A DNA stretch of 64,000 nt from an uncultured Pseudomonadales bacterium (GCA_947488935.1 CANLBN010000002.1:124001-188000), one strand, 5' to 3'; shown: positions 36,330 through 45,888, numbered from the stretch's first letter. Program-made: numbers and translations. Notes: a model not told the origin generated them from the letters alone.

Positions 36330-38333
36330 ATGATTCCAGAGCTCGGACATATCGCATTAATTATTGCTTTTACTCTTTTTGTTCTTCTATCGGTCGTCCC
36401 TTTATACGGTACCTATGCTAAAAACACCTTGCTTATGGCATCGAGCCGATCGCTTGCAACGGGTGGGTTTGTTTTTCTATTTATTAGTTTTTTATGCCTC
36501 ACTTGGGCATTTGTTCAAGACGATTTTACTGTCAAGTATGTTGCTAATCACTCCAATAGCTTGCTGCCCATGCAATATAAAGTCAGTGCTGTTTGGGGTG
36601 GTCACGAAGGTTCCCTTTTGCTCTGGGCGCTAATTTTAGCGGGTTGGGCCTTTTCGGTTAGCCTATTTAGCCGCCAACTACCCCTCGATATGGTCGCGCT
36701 TGTGCTCGCTATAATGGGCATGATTGGTGTTGGTTTTTTACTCTTTATGTTGCTTACCTCAAACCCCTTCGATCGATTATTACCGCTATCACCTACCGAT
36801 GGGGGTGATTTAAATCCTCTGCTGCAGGATATTGGTCTGATTATCCATCCCCCGATGCTTTACATGGGCTATGTTGGGTTTTCGGTAGCTTTTGCCTTTG
36901 CTATTGCTGCCTTGCTTTCTGGTCGTCTTGATAGTGCTTGGGCGCGTTGGTCACGACCTTGGACAACCGTTGCTTGGGCATTTTTAACTGTGGGTATTGC
37001 TCTTGGTAGCTGGTGGGCTTATTACGAGCTTGGCTGGGGTGGCTGGTGGTTTTGGGACCCTGTTGAAAACGCTTCATTTATGCCCTGGCTTGTAGGTACT
37101 GCACTCATCCATTCACTGGCTGTGACAGAGAAGCGTGGTGTATTTAAAAGCTGGACAATACTACTGGCTATATTTTCCTTTGCACTTAGCTTATTGGGTA
37201 CATTCTTAGTACGTTCTGGTGTGTTAACTTCTGTTCATGCCTTTGCCAGTGATCCAGAGCGCGGTGTGTTTATTCTTGGCTTTTTATTGTTTGTTGTGGG
37301 CGGTTCGTTAACTATTTATGCACTGCGTGCACCCGTTGTTAAAAGTGTCACTAATTTCCAGTGGCTGTCGCGCGAGACATTTTTATTAATTAATAATATC
37401 TTACTCGTTGTTATTATGATTACGGTATTGTTGGGGACTCTATATCCGCTATTTGCCGATGCGCTTAATTTAGGTAAATTATCCGTTGGCCCACCGTACT
37501 TTAACTTCTTTTTTGTCCCGTTTATGGTAATACTGTGTTTATTTATGGCTGTTGGGCCAATAGCACTTTGGAAAAAAACAGCGGCTGATAGATTGTGGAA
37601 AACACTTAAACATCCGTTAACCTTGAGTGCTTTTACTGCCGTTATTTTCCCTGCTTTGTATGGCGATGAGTACAGTATCCCTGCGGCTATCACTGTATTT
37701 ATTGCCAGTTGGGTTATCTATGTAGTGGTCTTTGATCTTTATTTAAAAGCCAGTAGTTCTAAGCACTTTACCGTTGGTTTGAGTAAGTTATCGCGCAGCT
37801 ATTATGGGATGGTCATTGCTCATATAGGCGTTGCTGCGACAGTTTTAGGTGCCGGCTTAAATACAATCTATAGTGATCAGCGTGATTTACGTATGGAAAC
37901 AGGCGAGCGCTTAGAGTTAGGGCGTTATGAATACAACTTTGTTGGTATTGAAACTATTAGGGGCCCCAATTATACCTCTGAGCAGGGCCATATAGAGATA
38001 TTCTCTAAAGGTAAAAAAATTAGTGATCTTAAACCTGAAAAGCGTCGTTATTTCTCTACCAATGATGTGTTAACGGAGGCCGCTATCGACTCGAATTTTT
38101 GGGGCGACCGATATATTGCGTTGGGTGAATTTTTGGGTAAAACAGAGGCAGGTACCGATGCTTGGGCGATACGGATTCACGATAAGCCTTTTGTAAATTG
38201 GATTTGGCTAGGCTCTTTACTGATGGCGTTAGGTGGCTTTTTAGCTATTTCAGATAAACGTTACCGCCTTAAAAAGAAAGTTTTTGAAAAAGTGCCTGCT
38301 GAGAATACAGCAAACCCTGTGCTTGCAGATTAA
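36330..38333 (+). CDS. ccmF: Cytochrome c haem lyase subunit CcmF
   Basis: 667-residue polytopic membrane protein. The WWD domain is WAYYELGWGGWWFWDPVEN at about residues 230-248. Conserved ISAVWGGHEGSLLLW-type haem-facing residues come earlier (WGGHEGSLLLWAL). It would attach haem to apocytochromes together with CcmH, but no ccmH follows. It is transcribed with ccmE and ccmG. Confidence 0.95.
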   Translation: MIPELGHIALIIAFTLFVLLSVVPLYGTYAKNTLLMASSRSLATGGFVFLFISFLCLTWAFVQDDFTVKYVANHSNSLLPMQYKVSAVWGGHEGSLLLWALILAGWAFSVSLFSRQLPLDMVALVLAIMGMIGVGFLLFMLLTSNPFDRLLPLSPTDGGDLNPLLQDIGLIIHPPMLYMGYVGFSVAFAFAIAALLSGRLDSAWARWSRPWTTVAWAFLTVGIALGSWWAYYELGWGGWWFWDPVENASFMPWLVGTALIHSLAVTEKRGVFKSWTILLAIFSFALSLLGTFLVRSGVLTSVHAFASDPERGVFILGFLLFVVGGSLTIYALRAPVVKSVTNFQWLSRETFLLINNILLVVIMITVLLGTLYPLFADALNLGKLSVGPPYFNFFFVPFMVILCLFMAVGPIALWKKTAADRLWKTLKHPLTLSAFTAVIFPALYGDEYSIPAAITVFIASWVIYVVVFDLYLKASSSKHFTVGLSKLSRSYYGMVIAHIGVAATVLGAGLNTIYSDQRDLRMETGERLELGRYEYNFVGIETIRGPNYTSEQGHIEIFSKGKKISDLKPEKRRYFSTNDVLTEAAIDSNFWGDRYIALGEFLGKTEAGTDAWAIRIHDKPFVNWIWLGSLLMALGGFLAISDKRYRLKKKVFEKVPAENTANPVLAD

Positions 38334-38385
38334 ATAACTATCTATAACGTATGAGTCATTAATTACCTTTAAAGAGATAAGTAAA

Positions 38386-38907
38386 ATGGGACGCCTTAAG
38401 TTATTTTTACCTTTATTCATTTTTGTTGTATTGGCTGGATTTTTTTGGAGAGGTTTGTCATTAGATCCACAGGCAATGCCCTCAGCCTTGATTGATAAGA
38501 GCTTTCCAGAATTTTCTATGCCGATGCTCTTGGATGAGACTAAACTTGCGACTAAAGATGATTTGCTGGGTGAGTATAGATTGGTAAATATATGGGCAAC
38601 TTGGTGTGTGGCTTGTCGTATAGAACACCCTTTTTTCAATAAATTAAAAGAGCAGGGTGTTCGTATTGTTGGTCTTAATTACAGAGATGAAGCACCAGCG
38701 GCAAGAGAATGGTTAGAGGATTTAGGTAACCCTTATGAGTGGAGTATTTTTGACCCAGAGGGCCGTTTAGGTATCGACTTAGGTGTATTTGGTGCACCAG
38801 AGACTTATATATTAGATAAAAATGGTTTTATTCGTTACAAGCATGTGGGTATTGTTGATCAACGTGTTTGGGATGAGAGCTTTTTACCGGTTATTAATGC
38901 GCTGTAA
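38386..38907 (+). CDS. ccmG: Thiol:disulfide interchange protein CcmG/DsbE
   Basis: 173-residue thioredoxin-like protein anchored by one N-terminal helix. The redox motif is WCVAC with Cys74 and Cys77. FDPEGRLGIDLGVFGAPETYILD is the family-specific cis-Pro region. It reduces apocytochrome thiols before haem attachment. It is the last gene of the visible ccm cluster. Confidence 0.93.
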   Translation: MGRLKLFLPLFIFVVLAGFFWRGLSLDPQAMPSALIDKSFPEFSMPMLLDETKLATKDDLLGEYRLVNIWATWCVACRIEHPFFNKLKEQGVRIVGLNYRDEAPAAREWLEDLGNPYEWSIFDPEGRLGIDLGVFGAPETYILDKNGFIRYKHVGIVDQRVWDESFLPVINAL

Positions 38908-38935
38908 AGTAGCTGCTAATAATAAGTCGTTATAT

Positions 38936-39622
38936 TTAGGGTTTTAGTTTTACGACAATTTCGCCTTCGCTGACATTAATATAATCAATGCCTCCGGCAA
39001 AGCTTTTCCAAAAGCCATTGTTGTCGCCAAACTCTTCGACTAGATCAATATTTTTTAAACCGCCTAGCCATGCATTAGGTAGCGGTACCCCCCAAGCACT
39101 GACACCACGCAATTTAACGATGGGTTTACTTTCTGCAAAAGCAAGTTCTAACCCCATGTTAAGTCTTACTACTTTATCGCCAAACAAGGGTAGGTCTGGA
39201 TCTGTTCGAAAAAGTAATTTAGCGCTGGCTAAATTATCCGATAGATCAACCACTAAATGGTTTGCCATATCTGAATTATGAGCGATTATGGCGTTTACTT
39301 CACGCTCATTAAAGTGTATCTCGCGATTAGCACCAATTTCTGTATAAGGCTCTGGTTCCAGTATAGTGTTATTAGTTGTCTTGCTAGTTTCTTTGCGTTG
39401 TATAGTGGGTAAATTAAGTGAGGTAAGTTTTTGGTTAAGAACCTTTGCCTCATTTTGAGATAGCGATACGGGTGTAAACTTTTGAGGGAACAGATAGGTA
39501 TAAGCTAGCCACAAACTAATACCGATAACAGCAATTGTAATAACGGTAATGCCAAAGATCTTCCAGACATTAGTTTTTGACGCCGTATGGATTGTATCTT
39601 CAGTATTATTTGAGTTTGTCAT
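38936..39622 (-). CDS. Conserved exported protein of unknown function
   Basis: 228-residue protein with a membrane anchor at about residues 20-45 and a periplasmic domain. Conserved-looking segments are REIHFNEREVNAIIAHN and GVPLPNAWLGGLKNIDLVEEFG. I recall this pattern as a conserved gammaproteobacterial family of unknown function, but cannot name it. It converges on ccmG, 28 bases away. Confidence 0.75.
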   Translation of the reverse strand: MTNSNNTEDTIHTASKTNVWKIFGITVITIAVIGISLWLAYTYLFPQKFTPVSLSQNEAKVLNQKLTSLNLPTIQRKETSKTTNNTILEPEPYTEIGANREIHFNEREVNAIIAHNSDMANHLVVDLSDNLASAKLLFRTDPDLPLFGDKVVRLNMGLELAFAESKPIVKLRGVSAWGVPLPNAWLGGLKNIDLVEEFGDNNGFWKSFAGGIDYINVSEGEIVVKLKP

Positions 39623-39674
39623 AGAGGTTTATTTTATTCTTTTTAAGGTAGGAGAAAAGGTTAATTTTCACGTG

Positions 39675-40004
39675 TTAATCTAGACTGTGCCGATAACTTT
39701 TTAACACGTCCACCACTTCAACTTTGTACTCTTTATACCATTTATCACGTCCTATTTCTTGTGTCTTTTTATGTAGTGCATCGTCTTTCCAGCGAGCAAT
39801 TGCTTGGGCATCTTGCCAATAGGAGAGGGCTATCTCTTGGTTTCCTTCTGTTGTACTCATAAAATTAAGGCAGCCATACTCTTTAAATGCTAATTCGCGT
39901 AATTGATCCGCCATTGCTGTATAACGGTTGAATTCACGGCCATCGGATAACGATGATGCAATCAATTGATCACTGAGTGTTGCTGTAAAAATGACTGCCA
40001 ACAT
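39675..40004 (-). CDS. Antibiotic biosynthesis monooxygenase-like protein
   Basis: 109-residue protein starting LAVIFTATLSDQL at the ATG at 40004. It has the dimeric alpha-beta barrel fold: LRELAFKEYGCLNFMSTTEG then EIALSYWQDAQAIARWKDDALH. The upstream Lys/Arg-rich reading to 40097 overlaps rbgA in another frame and is not used. It may be a quinol monooxygenase or haem-degrading relative. It lies 13 bases downstream of rbgA. Confidence 0.78.
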   Translation of the reverse strand: MLAVIFTATLSDQLIASSLSDGREFNRYTAMADQLRELAFKEYGCLNFMSTTEGNQEIALSYWQDAQAIARWKDDALHKKTQEIGRDKWYKEYKVEVVDVLKSYRHSLD

Positions 40005-40017
40005 AAGAGAGTACCTT

Positions 40018-40956
40018 TTAGGGTTGCCTATTTTTAGCCTTTTGCGCTTTCTTTGCTTCTTTCTCGGTAAGTTTTTTGGCCGCCTTTTTGGCAACAAGTA
40101 CTAATTCTCGCTCAATCATTGTGGGTGTTTCTAGCGTAAGTGGCCCCAAATGGCCCGAGCGTAGGTCATGGATGAGTATCTCAGAGGCTTTGTGTAAATT
40201 AACCCGCCCTCCGGCTTGTTTTGCCCCCCTTTTAAAGCCAATGAGTTCTAGGCTCTCTAAAGGTGTACTGGGCAGCTCCTTAATATCGTAGCGCTTACAT
40301 AAACGCTCCGGATATAGTTGCATGAGTGCTTCGGTCGTGTAAAAGCCAATATCCTCATACTCGATAGCTGTATTTTTAATAGAGCCTGTTATTGCTAAGC
40401 GGTAACCGCTTTCGGGGTTTTCTATTTTGGGCCAGAGGATGCCGGGCGTGTCGTGTAAAATAACATTATTACCTAAATTGATCTTTTGCTGACGTTTGGT
40501 AACCGCTGGTTCATCACCTACTTTTGCAATGATTTTGCCTGCTAAGGCATTGATAAGCGTTGATTTACCTACATTAGGAATACCCACAATCATTGCATTA
40601 ATGGGTTTTAGAGCAGTGGGCTCGATGGGGGCGAGCTTTAGACATAACTCGGCTATTTGTTTGAGCTTATGTTTGTCTTCTTTGTGGTATGTCAGAGTCT
40701 TTACTTGGCTCTCTTGTTCTAGGTATTGTTGCCATTGGCCTGTGACTACAGGGTCAGCAAGGTCAGTTTTACTTAAGATAACCAGTGTTGGTTTACTGCT
40801 ACGCCATTGCCCAATAACGGGGTTTTGGCTGCTAAAGGGTAGGCGTGCATCAACAATTTCTATTAATACGTCGATATTACTCAATACTTTAAGCATTTCT
40901 TTACGGGCTTTATGCATATGGCCCGGATACCAGTTAATACTCACAGGAATATCCAA
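40018..40956 (-). CDS. ylqF: Ribosome biogenesis GTPase RbgA/YlqF
   Basis: 312-residue circularly permuted GTPase that helps assemble the large ribosomal subunit. The G4 motif LSKTDLAD precedes the G1 motif GIPNVGKSTLIN, and G3 is DTPG, as expected for the permuted order. The start INWYPGHMHKARKEM is the family signature. The C-terminal tail is Lys/Ala-rich. Confidence 0.93.
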   Translation of the reverse strand: MDIPVSINWYPGHMHKARKEMLKVLSNIDVLIEIVDARLPFSSQNPVIGQWRSSKPTLVILSKTDLADPVVTGQWQQYLEQESQVKTLTYHKEDKHKLKQIAELCLKLAPIEPTALKPINAMIVGIPNVGKSTLINALAGKIIAKVGDEPAVTKRQQKINLGNNVILHDTPGILWPKIENPESGYRLAITGSIKNTAIEYEDIGFYTTEALMQLYPERLCKRYDIKELPSTPLESLELIGFKRGAKQAGGRVNLHKASEILIHDLRSGHLGPLTLETPTMIERELVLVAKKAAKKLTEKEAKKAQKAKNRQP

Positions 40957-41045
40957 TTAAAAAGAGCGGCCATTGTAAAAGGCGTAGACAGAGAATGAAA
41001 GATATCGTGGATAAGTTGCGAAGTAATAATCAGGGGCTCTTAAAT

Positions 41046-41071
41046 GAAAAAGGGCGGCTATATGCCGCCCT
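41046..41071 (-). terminator. Rho-independent terminator of the hibernation factor gene
   Basis: On the minus strand AGGGCGGC, a 5-base loop and GCCGCCCT are followed by TTTTC. This is a strong GC-rich stem with a short U tract, 20 bases after the stop codon of the 41091-41459 gene. Confidence 0.9.
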
Positions 41072-41090
41072 GAGTGATGCGATGCGAGTG

Positions 41091-41459
41091 TTAGCTCGCA
41101 ATAGCATCAAGATCGTCGCCAATGTTGGCATCTTGTTTACGCACAGTACGACGAGAATGCATTTGATCAGCATGAGATTTGAGCTTTCTCTCCGCGATAT
41201 TAAACGCATCTCTTACGGCAATATGAATGGATGGGTTGTCTTGGCTAATGGTAATAGGACTGCCTTTTACCTCGATTTCAACGGTTGCACGGAATGATTT
41301 ACCCTTGTGTTTATGGTTATGTGGTGACTCTAATACGACGCGGGTATGGTGGATAGCGTTGGAGTAACGCTCTAGCTTGTGCATACGTTTATCGATAATT
41401 GCATTAAGGGCCTGCGATGGTTCCATATCACGGTAAGTCACTTGATTAGCCATTGTCAT
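41091..41459 (-). CDS. Ribosome hibernation promoting factor, HPF/RaiA-like
   Basis: 122-residue short-type hibernation factor that binds the 30S subunit in stationary phase. Family features are the alternating KLERYSNAIHHTRVVLE and ATVEIEVKGSPITISQDNPSIHIAVRDAFN. A strong GGAGG site lies 8 bases before the first ATG, so I keep the longer start. It is a single gene with its own terminator and a long upstream gap that must hold its promoter. Confidence 0.88.
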   Translation of the reverse strand: MTMANQVTYRDMEPSQALNAIIDKRMHKLERYSNAIHHTRVVLESPHNHKHKGKSFRATVEIEVKGSPITISQDNPSIHIAVRDAFNIAERKLKSHADQMHSRRTVRKQDANIGDDLDAIAS

Positions 41460-42318
41460 AGAATAATCCTCCTAAGATTAATGATGAATTAACAACATGT
41501 TAATTCGGGGCGTTTTACCTATATTGAAATGGGTTAGTGTATAAACTATATAGCTTGAAATATCCTGCATATTGATAGCGGGAGTATTAAAAAAAGCACT
41601 AAATGGTTGGAAAAATTTATAAGAAGAGTTGAACCTTTTTGGTGGGTCCAAATGAAAGCAGGCAGTCGATAATTGCATTACTTTTTTATTGATCATGTAT
41701 TAACTATCTGCTCATTTGGTCCATTTTTCAAGTCCTATTTATGTTTTTTTTTACACTTTTTTGGCATGATTTCCGCATGCTTCACATTATTGAAAATATC
41801 TATTTAGATTATTTTTTGTGCTCCTTGAGCGTGCAAGCCCTATAAAAGCTAGCATCCTGTTTGATTGCTACTCACGGTCCTTACTTTTTTTAATAACCAT
41901 AAATCAATAAATCCTTATTTTTGTTTTAAAAAAGTTCTATATAACGTAAGTGGAGACTGAATAAGCCAGAGTATTTTACTCGTCTAAAATCCCATTCGGG
42001 CTTGTTTAGAGGCGCTTTAATTAAGTTGAGTATTTATTTTTATTTCTACCGTTGAAAAAATTAAAAGTATCTCAATATTATTAATGTACTGATAATAATC
42101 TTTAACGTTTTTTATGAGTACATAGGTATTGCATTGTGTTTCTTCGCTCTATGAGGTTTAAACACATGTGATAAAAGTTAACACTATTTATTGACGCCAC
42201 TTAATAGATACTGTTAATCAATAACTTGTAATAATGGCTAGGTTTCTAACAAGTCGGTTATTACGTAACGACAACATTTAATCGTTGTCATCTATTGCTT
42301 AATTAAGAGGATAGTTTT
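41460..42318. other. Long intergenic region between the hibernation factor and Hsp20 genes
   Basis: About 860 AT-rich bases between divergent stress genes. The small reading frame at 41478-41696 lacks a ribosome site and is not called. The last 80 bases contain hairpins and a ROSE-like element, given separately. I could not see a confident sigma-32 promoter. Nothing else coding was found. Confidence 0.6.
42293..42313 (+). promoter_or_regulatory. ROSE-like RNA thermometer in the Hsp20 leader
   Basis: The RNA UAUUGCUU (42293-42300) can pair across an AAUU loop with AAGAGGAUA (42305-42313), which contains the ribosome site. The UUGCU core faces AGGA with a G-G opposition and one bulged A, as in the ROSE element of rhizobial and enteric ibpA-type genes. 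Two further hairpins lie upstream (GTTA/TAAC near 42258-42269 and GACAAC/GTTGTC at 42270-42289). Confidence 0.82.
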
Positions 42319-42762
42319 ATGCGTACTTTAGATTTTTCTCCGTTTTATCGTTCATCAATTGGCTTTGATCGCATGGCTGATTTACTCAATACTGTTTCGC
42401 AAAGCGAAACCAAACAAAATTCCTATCCGCCTTATAATATTGTACTTACAGGCGATGACACATATCGTATTACTATGGCGATTGCTGGTTTTTCAAAGGC
42501 TGAGTTAGATATTCAGGTCGAGCAAAATGTTTTATCTGTTGCAGGTAAAAAACCTGAGGCAAGTGAGCCTAAAGAATATCTTTATCAAGGTATTGCCGAG
42601 CGCAGCTTTGAACGTCGTTTTCAGCTAGCCGATCATGTGCGTGTTGAAGATGCCCAGCTGGAGCATGGGTTATTGCATATCGATTTGATTCGTGAAATAC
42701 CCGAGGCAAAAAAACCACGTAAAATAGCGATCAACTCTACCAATAAATTAATTGGTCAGTAG
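42319..42762 (+). CDS. Small heat-shock protein, IbpA-like Hsp20
   Basis: 147-residue Hsp20/IbpA-type holdase. The N terminus MRTLDFSPFYRSSIGFDRM is the IbpA signature. The alpha-crystallin domain (about 35-125) contains YNIVLTGDDTYRITMAIAGF and the ELEHGLLHI-type end (QLEHGLLHIDL). It binds unfolding proteins during heat stress. It has a ROSE-like leader and is followed by a strong terminator. Confidence 0.94.
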   Translation: MRTLDFSPFYRSSIGFDRMADLLNTVSQSETKQNSYPPYNIVLTGDDTYRITMAIAGFSKAELDIQVEQNVLSVAGKKPEASEPKEYLYQGIAERSFERRFQLADHVRVEDAQLEHGLLHIDLIREIPEAKKPRKIAINSTNKLIGQ

Positions 42763-42794
42763 TTGTTGATTTAATTTTTCACTAAAAAATTAGC

Positions 42795-42824
42795 AAAAAG
42801 CCGAGTTTTAGACTCGGCTTTTTT
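42795..42824. terminator. Bidirectional rho-independent terminator
   Basis: AAAAAGCCGAGT, a 5-base loop and ACTCGGCTTTTTT: a perfect 12-base-pair stem with U tracts in both directions. It separates the convergent Hsp20 gene and the GlxA-type regulator. Confidence 0.92.
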
Positions 42825-42846
42825 ATAGTTGTAGCATTGGTTTTAG

Positions 42847-43851
42847 TTAAGGGGCGCCAACGATATTTTTTGTTGTAAATAATTTTGCGCGCACAGTTTT
42901 TCTATATTCTTTTGGGCTTACAAATAATTCTCTCCTAAATAGTTTTGCAAAATAACTCGTATCGTTATAGCCAACTTTATAGGCGACTTCAGCAACGCTT
43001 AAATTGCTTGATTGTAATAGTTCTTTTGCATTATTGAGTCGCAGCACATGTAAATATTGCATAGGTGTTTTACCGATAGCTAATTTAAATCGTCGGCTAA
43101 AATTACGTGGACTCATATCAAATTGTTTTGAAATACTGTTTAAAGAAAGCGCTTTTGTACTGTTGTTTAGCATCCACAGTTGTGCTTGTACAATCGATTC
43201 ATCAGGGTGGTTAATGTCGTCGCCTTCGAAGTAGCTGATCGATTCATAAGGTTTGCGGATTTCATGAGAAAAATGTCGTTGTATATGTTGCGCAACGGCG
43301 GTATTAAAAAATCGCTGAATAAAATAAACGGTCAGATCGGCAAGTGAGTTAATACTGGCGGCACAATAAATTGAACCGGCTTGGGTAATAAAATGTTGTC
43401 GCTTGAGACGCACATTGGGGTAGTGTTGCTGAAATTTATCAAAATAATACCAATGAGTAGTCGCTGGCTTATTATCCAGTAAGCCAGCCTCAGCGATAAA
43501 GCAGCAGCCTGTACCTACACCACTAATAATAGCGCCTTGTTCAAATTGTTTTTGTAACCATGTTATCAGCTCACTCTGTTGATTTATAACAACGCGTGGG
43601 TTCCGCCAAAGTGCGGGCAAGTAAATAATATCTGCTTTTTTTATGTCTTTAAATGATTGGTCTGGTGTCAGCGTCATACCCGTGTGGCAGGTTACAGGTG
43701 CTAAGCTTTGTGCGGCAATTGTCATAGTAAAAGCGTGTTCGTCGGGGCATAGGCGCTTGGCTGCATGATTAGCCGCTGCCAGCATATCCGATGGCCAAGT
43801 GGTGCTCGTCGCGAGCATATGCTCAGACAATATAAATACAACTTTTGGCAT
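42847..43851 (-). CDS. GlxA-type AraC-family transcriptional regulator
   Basis: 334-residue regulator with an N-terminal DJ-1/PfpI-like domain (about 1-190, with GVGTGCCFIAEAGLL at the nucleophile elbow) and a C-terminal AraC DNA-binding domain. Two helix-turn-helix parts are visible: LNSISKQFDMSPRNFSRRFK and VAEVAYKVGYNDTSYFAKLFRRE. It reads divergently from fabY and may regulate it or itself. The ligand is not known. Confidence 0.9.
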   Translation of the reverse strand: MPKVVFILSEHMLATSTTWPSDMLAAANHAAKRLCPDEHAFTMTIAAQSLAPVTCHTGMTLTPDQSFKDIKKADIIYLPALWRNPRVVINQQSELITWLQKQFEQGAIISGVGTGCCFIAEAGLLDNKPATTHWYYFDKFQQHYPNVRLKRQHFITQAGSIYCAASINSLADLTVYFIQRFFNTAVAQHIQRHFSHEIRKPYESISYFEGDDINHPDESIVQAQLWMLNNSTKALSLNSISKQFDMSPRNFSRRFKLAIGKTPMQYLHVLRLNNAKELLQSSNLSVAEVAYKVGYNDTSYFAKLFRRELFVSPKEYRKTVRAKLFTTKNIVGAP

Positions 43852-43989
43852 AATTCCTCTTTATTTAACCATGTCTGTCTGTTTTGTTTTAATATTTGTC
43901 TTTTTTGTCTTATTGTATAGTGTTTTTGAGGTTTACACTCTCCTTATCGTTATTACATTATTTTTTATACGGATTAAGGTCTTACATTT

Positions 43990-45888
43990 ATGGCAAGATT
44001 GCCTGTTATTGTTGGTTTTGGTGGTTACAGCGCCGCTGGAAGAAGCTCATTTCATCAAGCCTATCAACGCATAGTGCTAGATACCCTAAGTGAACAAGAG
44101 CGTACAGAGGTCATTGTTGGCCTTGCTGTGATGATGAATCTCGTCACAGTTAAAGGCGATGACTATATTACCGCCGAAGACGAGCGCATTAATAAAGCCG
44201 AGGTAATGGCGCGCTTTAGCGATATAGTGTGCGAAAGCACCTTGGTTCGACCGATTAACTCATCTTATTTTGATGTAAAGCATGTGCCTCAGCAGCAGGC
44301 TGTTGAGCTTGATAAAACCGATCAAAAAGCACTGTGTTTTGAACTGCCAAAACGTAAACTACCGGCCTCTATCCCTGAGCGTTGGCAAGTGAGTGAGCTA
44401 GACGAGCGCAATGTAAAAGTTGTCGTGGCAGACAGCATGATCAGAACAGAGTCTCACTATGAATCCAGTGTTCATGCAGCGGGGCAGCTCCCTACGGGTT
44501 TTAACCCTGCTGATTTATATTCTTCACGTTTTCATCCTCGTGCACTGCAACTGGCTGTTGTTGGTGCATCTGATGCGATTAATTCGATGGGAGTCGATTG
44601 GCAGAAGATTGTGCAACATGTGGCGCCTGACCAAATAGGTGCTTATTCATCGAGTATTATGTCTCAATTAGATGATAATGGCCTTGGCGGCTTGTTACAG
44701 TCGCGGCTACGAGGCGATAGAGTCTCGACAAAGCAACTGGCTCTGGGTTTGAGTTCTATGACCTCGGACTTTGTGAATGCCTATGTCCTCGGCACCTTAG
44801 GTGCAACAGGTAGTATTGTCGGTGCCTGCGCCAGTTTTTTATATAACTTACGCGCCGGTATGGAAGATATTCAGTCTGGCAGGCGTCGTGTGGTGGTGGT
44901 TGGCGGTAGTGAAGCGCCGATATTGCCGGAGGTGGTCGAAGGTTATGCCACTATGGGGGCACTTGCGACGACGGAAAAACTATGCAAAATCGATGGTTCT
45001 TCAACAACGGATTTGCGACGCTCTAGCCGCCCATTTGGTGAGAACTGTGGTTTTGTGATTGCCGAGTCCACTCAACATGTTGTACTAATGGACGATGCAT
45101 TGGCTATGGAATTGGGTGCCGATATTCACGGTGCCGTTGCCGATGTATTCACGAGTGCAGATGGCTTTAAGAAGTCTATTTCAGCACCGGGGCCTGGTAA
45201 TTACCTAACATTTGCTAAAGCTGTTGCCTCGGCCAATAATCTGTTGGGAGAAAAAGCACTCGCCGAGCGTAGCTTTGTACAAGCGCATGGCTCAAGTACT
45301 CCACAAAATCGTGTGACAGAGTCAGAAATTTTAGATCGTATAGGCGGTATTTTTAATATTAAACAGTGGCCCGTTACTGCAGTTAAAGCATTTTTAGGGC
45401 ATTCGTTAGCGCCGGCAAGTGGTGACCAACTCATTAACACTTTAGGGGTGTTTGCTCATGGAGTGTTGCCGGGGATTAAAACAATCGACCGTGTTGCTGG
45501 CGATGTTTTACAAGAGCGCTTATCGATCTCTACTGAACACAGAAAGCTTGATACCACCATGGATATAGCCTTTTTAAATTCAAAAGGTTTTGGTGGTAAT
45601 AATGCAACGGCGAGTATCTTGTCGCCACAATTGACAGAAAAAATGTTAGCCAAACGCTATGGTGAAAAAGCGACTATGTTATACCAAGCTAAGCGTGAGA
45701 AAACCCGCGAGCAAGCTAATGCGTATAACGAAGAATATCTAAAGGGAAATTATCAGGTAATCTATAAATATGGTCAGGATATGCTCGATGAAAAAACCAT
45801 TGAAATAGATAAGAACAGCTTGAAAATCCCCGGGTTTGGTAAATCAATAAGCCTTAATAAAGATAATATTTATAAAGATATGGTGTAA
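43990..45888 (+). CDS. fabY: Beta-ketoacyl synthase, FabY-like
   Basis: 632-residue ketoacyl synthase of the FabY type known in Pseudomonas aeruginosa, where it starts fatty acid synthesis from acetyl-CoA and malonyl-ACP. The start RLPVIVGFGGYSAAGRSS is typical. The catalytic Cys-His-His triad is visible at Cys280 (IVGACASFLYN), His433 (QAHGSSTPQNR) and His471 (FLGHSLAPASG). The N-terminal 170 residues are extra relative to FabB/FabF. The role as an initiating enzyme is inferred from the family. Confidence 0.88.
   Translation: MARLPVIVGFGGYSAAGRSSFHQAYQRIVLDTLSEQERTEVIVGLAVMMNLVTVKGDDYITAEDERINKAEVMARFSDIVCESTLVRPINSSYFDVKHVPQQQAVELDKTDQKALCFELPKRKLPASIPERWQVSELDERNVKVVVADSMIRTESHYESSVHAAGQLPTGFNPADLYSSRFHPRALQLAVVGASDAINSMGVDWQKIVQHVAPDQIGAYSSSIMSQLDDNGLGGLLQSRLRGDRVSTKQLALGLSSMTSDFVNAYVLGTLGATGSIVGACASFLYNLRAGMEDIQSGRRRVVVVGGSEAPILPEVVEGYATMGALATTEKLCKIDGSSTTDLRRSSRPFGENCGFVIAESTQHVVLMDDALAMELGADIHGAVADVFTSADGFKKSISAPGPGNYLTFAKAVASANNLLGEKALAERSFVQAHGSSTPQNRVTESEILDRIGGIFNIKQWPVTAVKAFLGHSLAPASGDQLINTLGVFAHGVLPGIKTIDRVAGDVLQERLSISTEHRKLDTTMDIAFLNSKGFGGNNATASILSPQLTEKMLAKRYGEKATMLYQAKREKTREQANAYNEEYLKGNYQVIYKYGQDMLDEKTIEIDKNSLKIPGFGKSISLNKDNIYKDMV

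Noticed and set aside
40005..40097. Lys/Arg-rich N-terminal extension of the monooxygenase-like gene
   Set aside because: It is the end of rbgA read in another frame; the real start is the ATG at 40004.
40995..41297. 100-codon reading frame on the plus strand
   Set aside because: It lies largely antisense to the hibernation factor gene and its terminator, and shows no family features.
41478..41696. 72-codon reading frame on the minus strand upstream of the hibernation factor
   Set aside because: No ribosome site, no recognisable domain, and it fills the AT-rich promoter region. Probably chance.
41700..42250. Sigma-32 promoter for the Hsp20 gene
   Set aside because: Several weak TTGA-like boxes exist, but none has a convincing CCCCAT-type -10 element at correct spacing.
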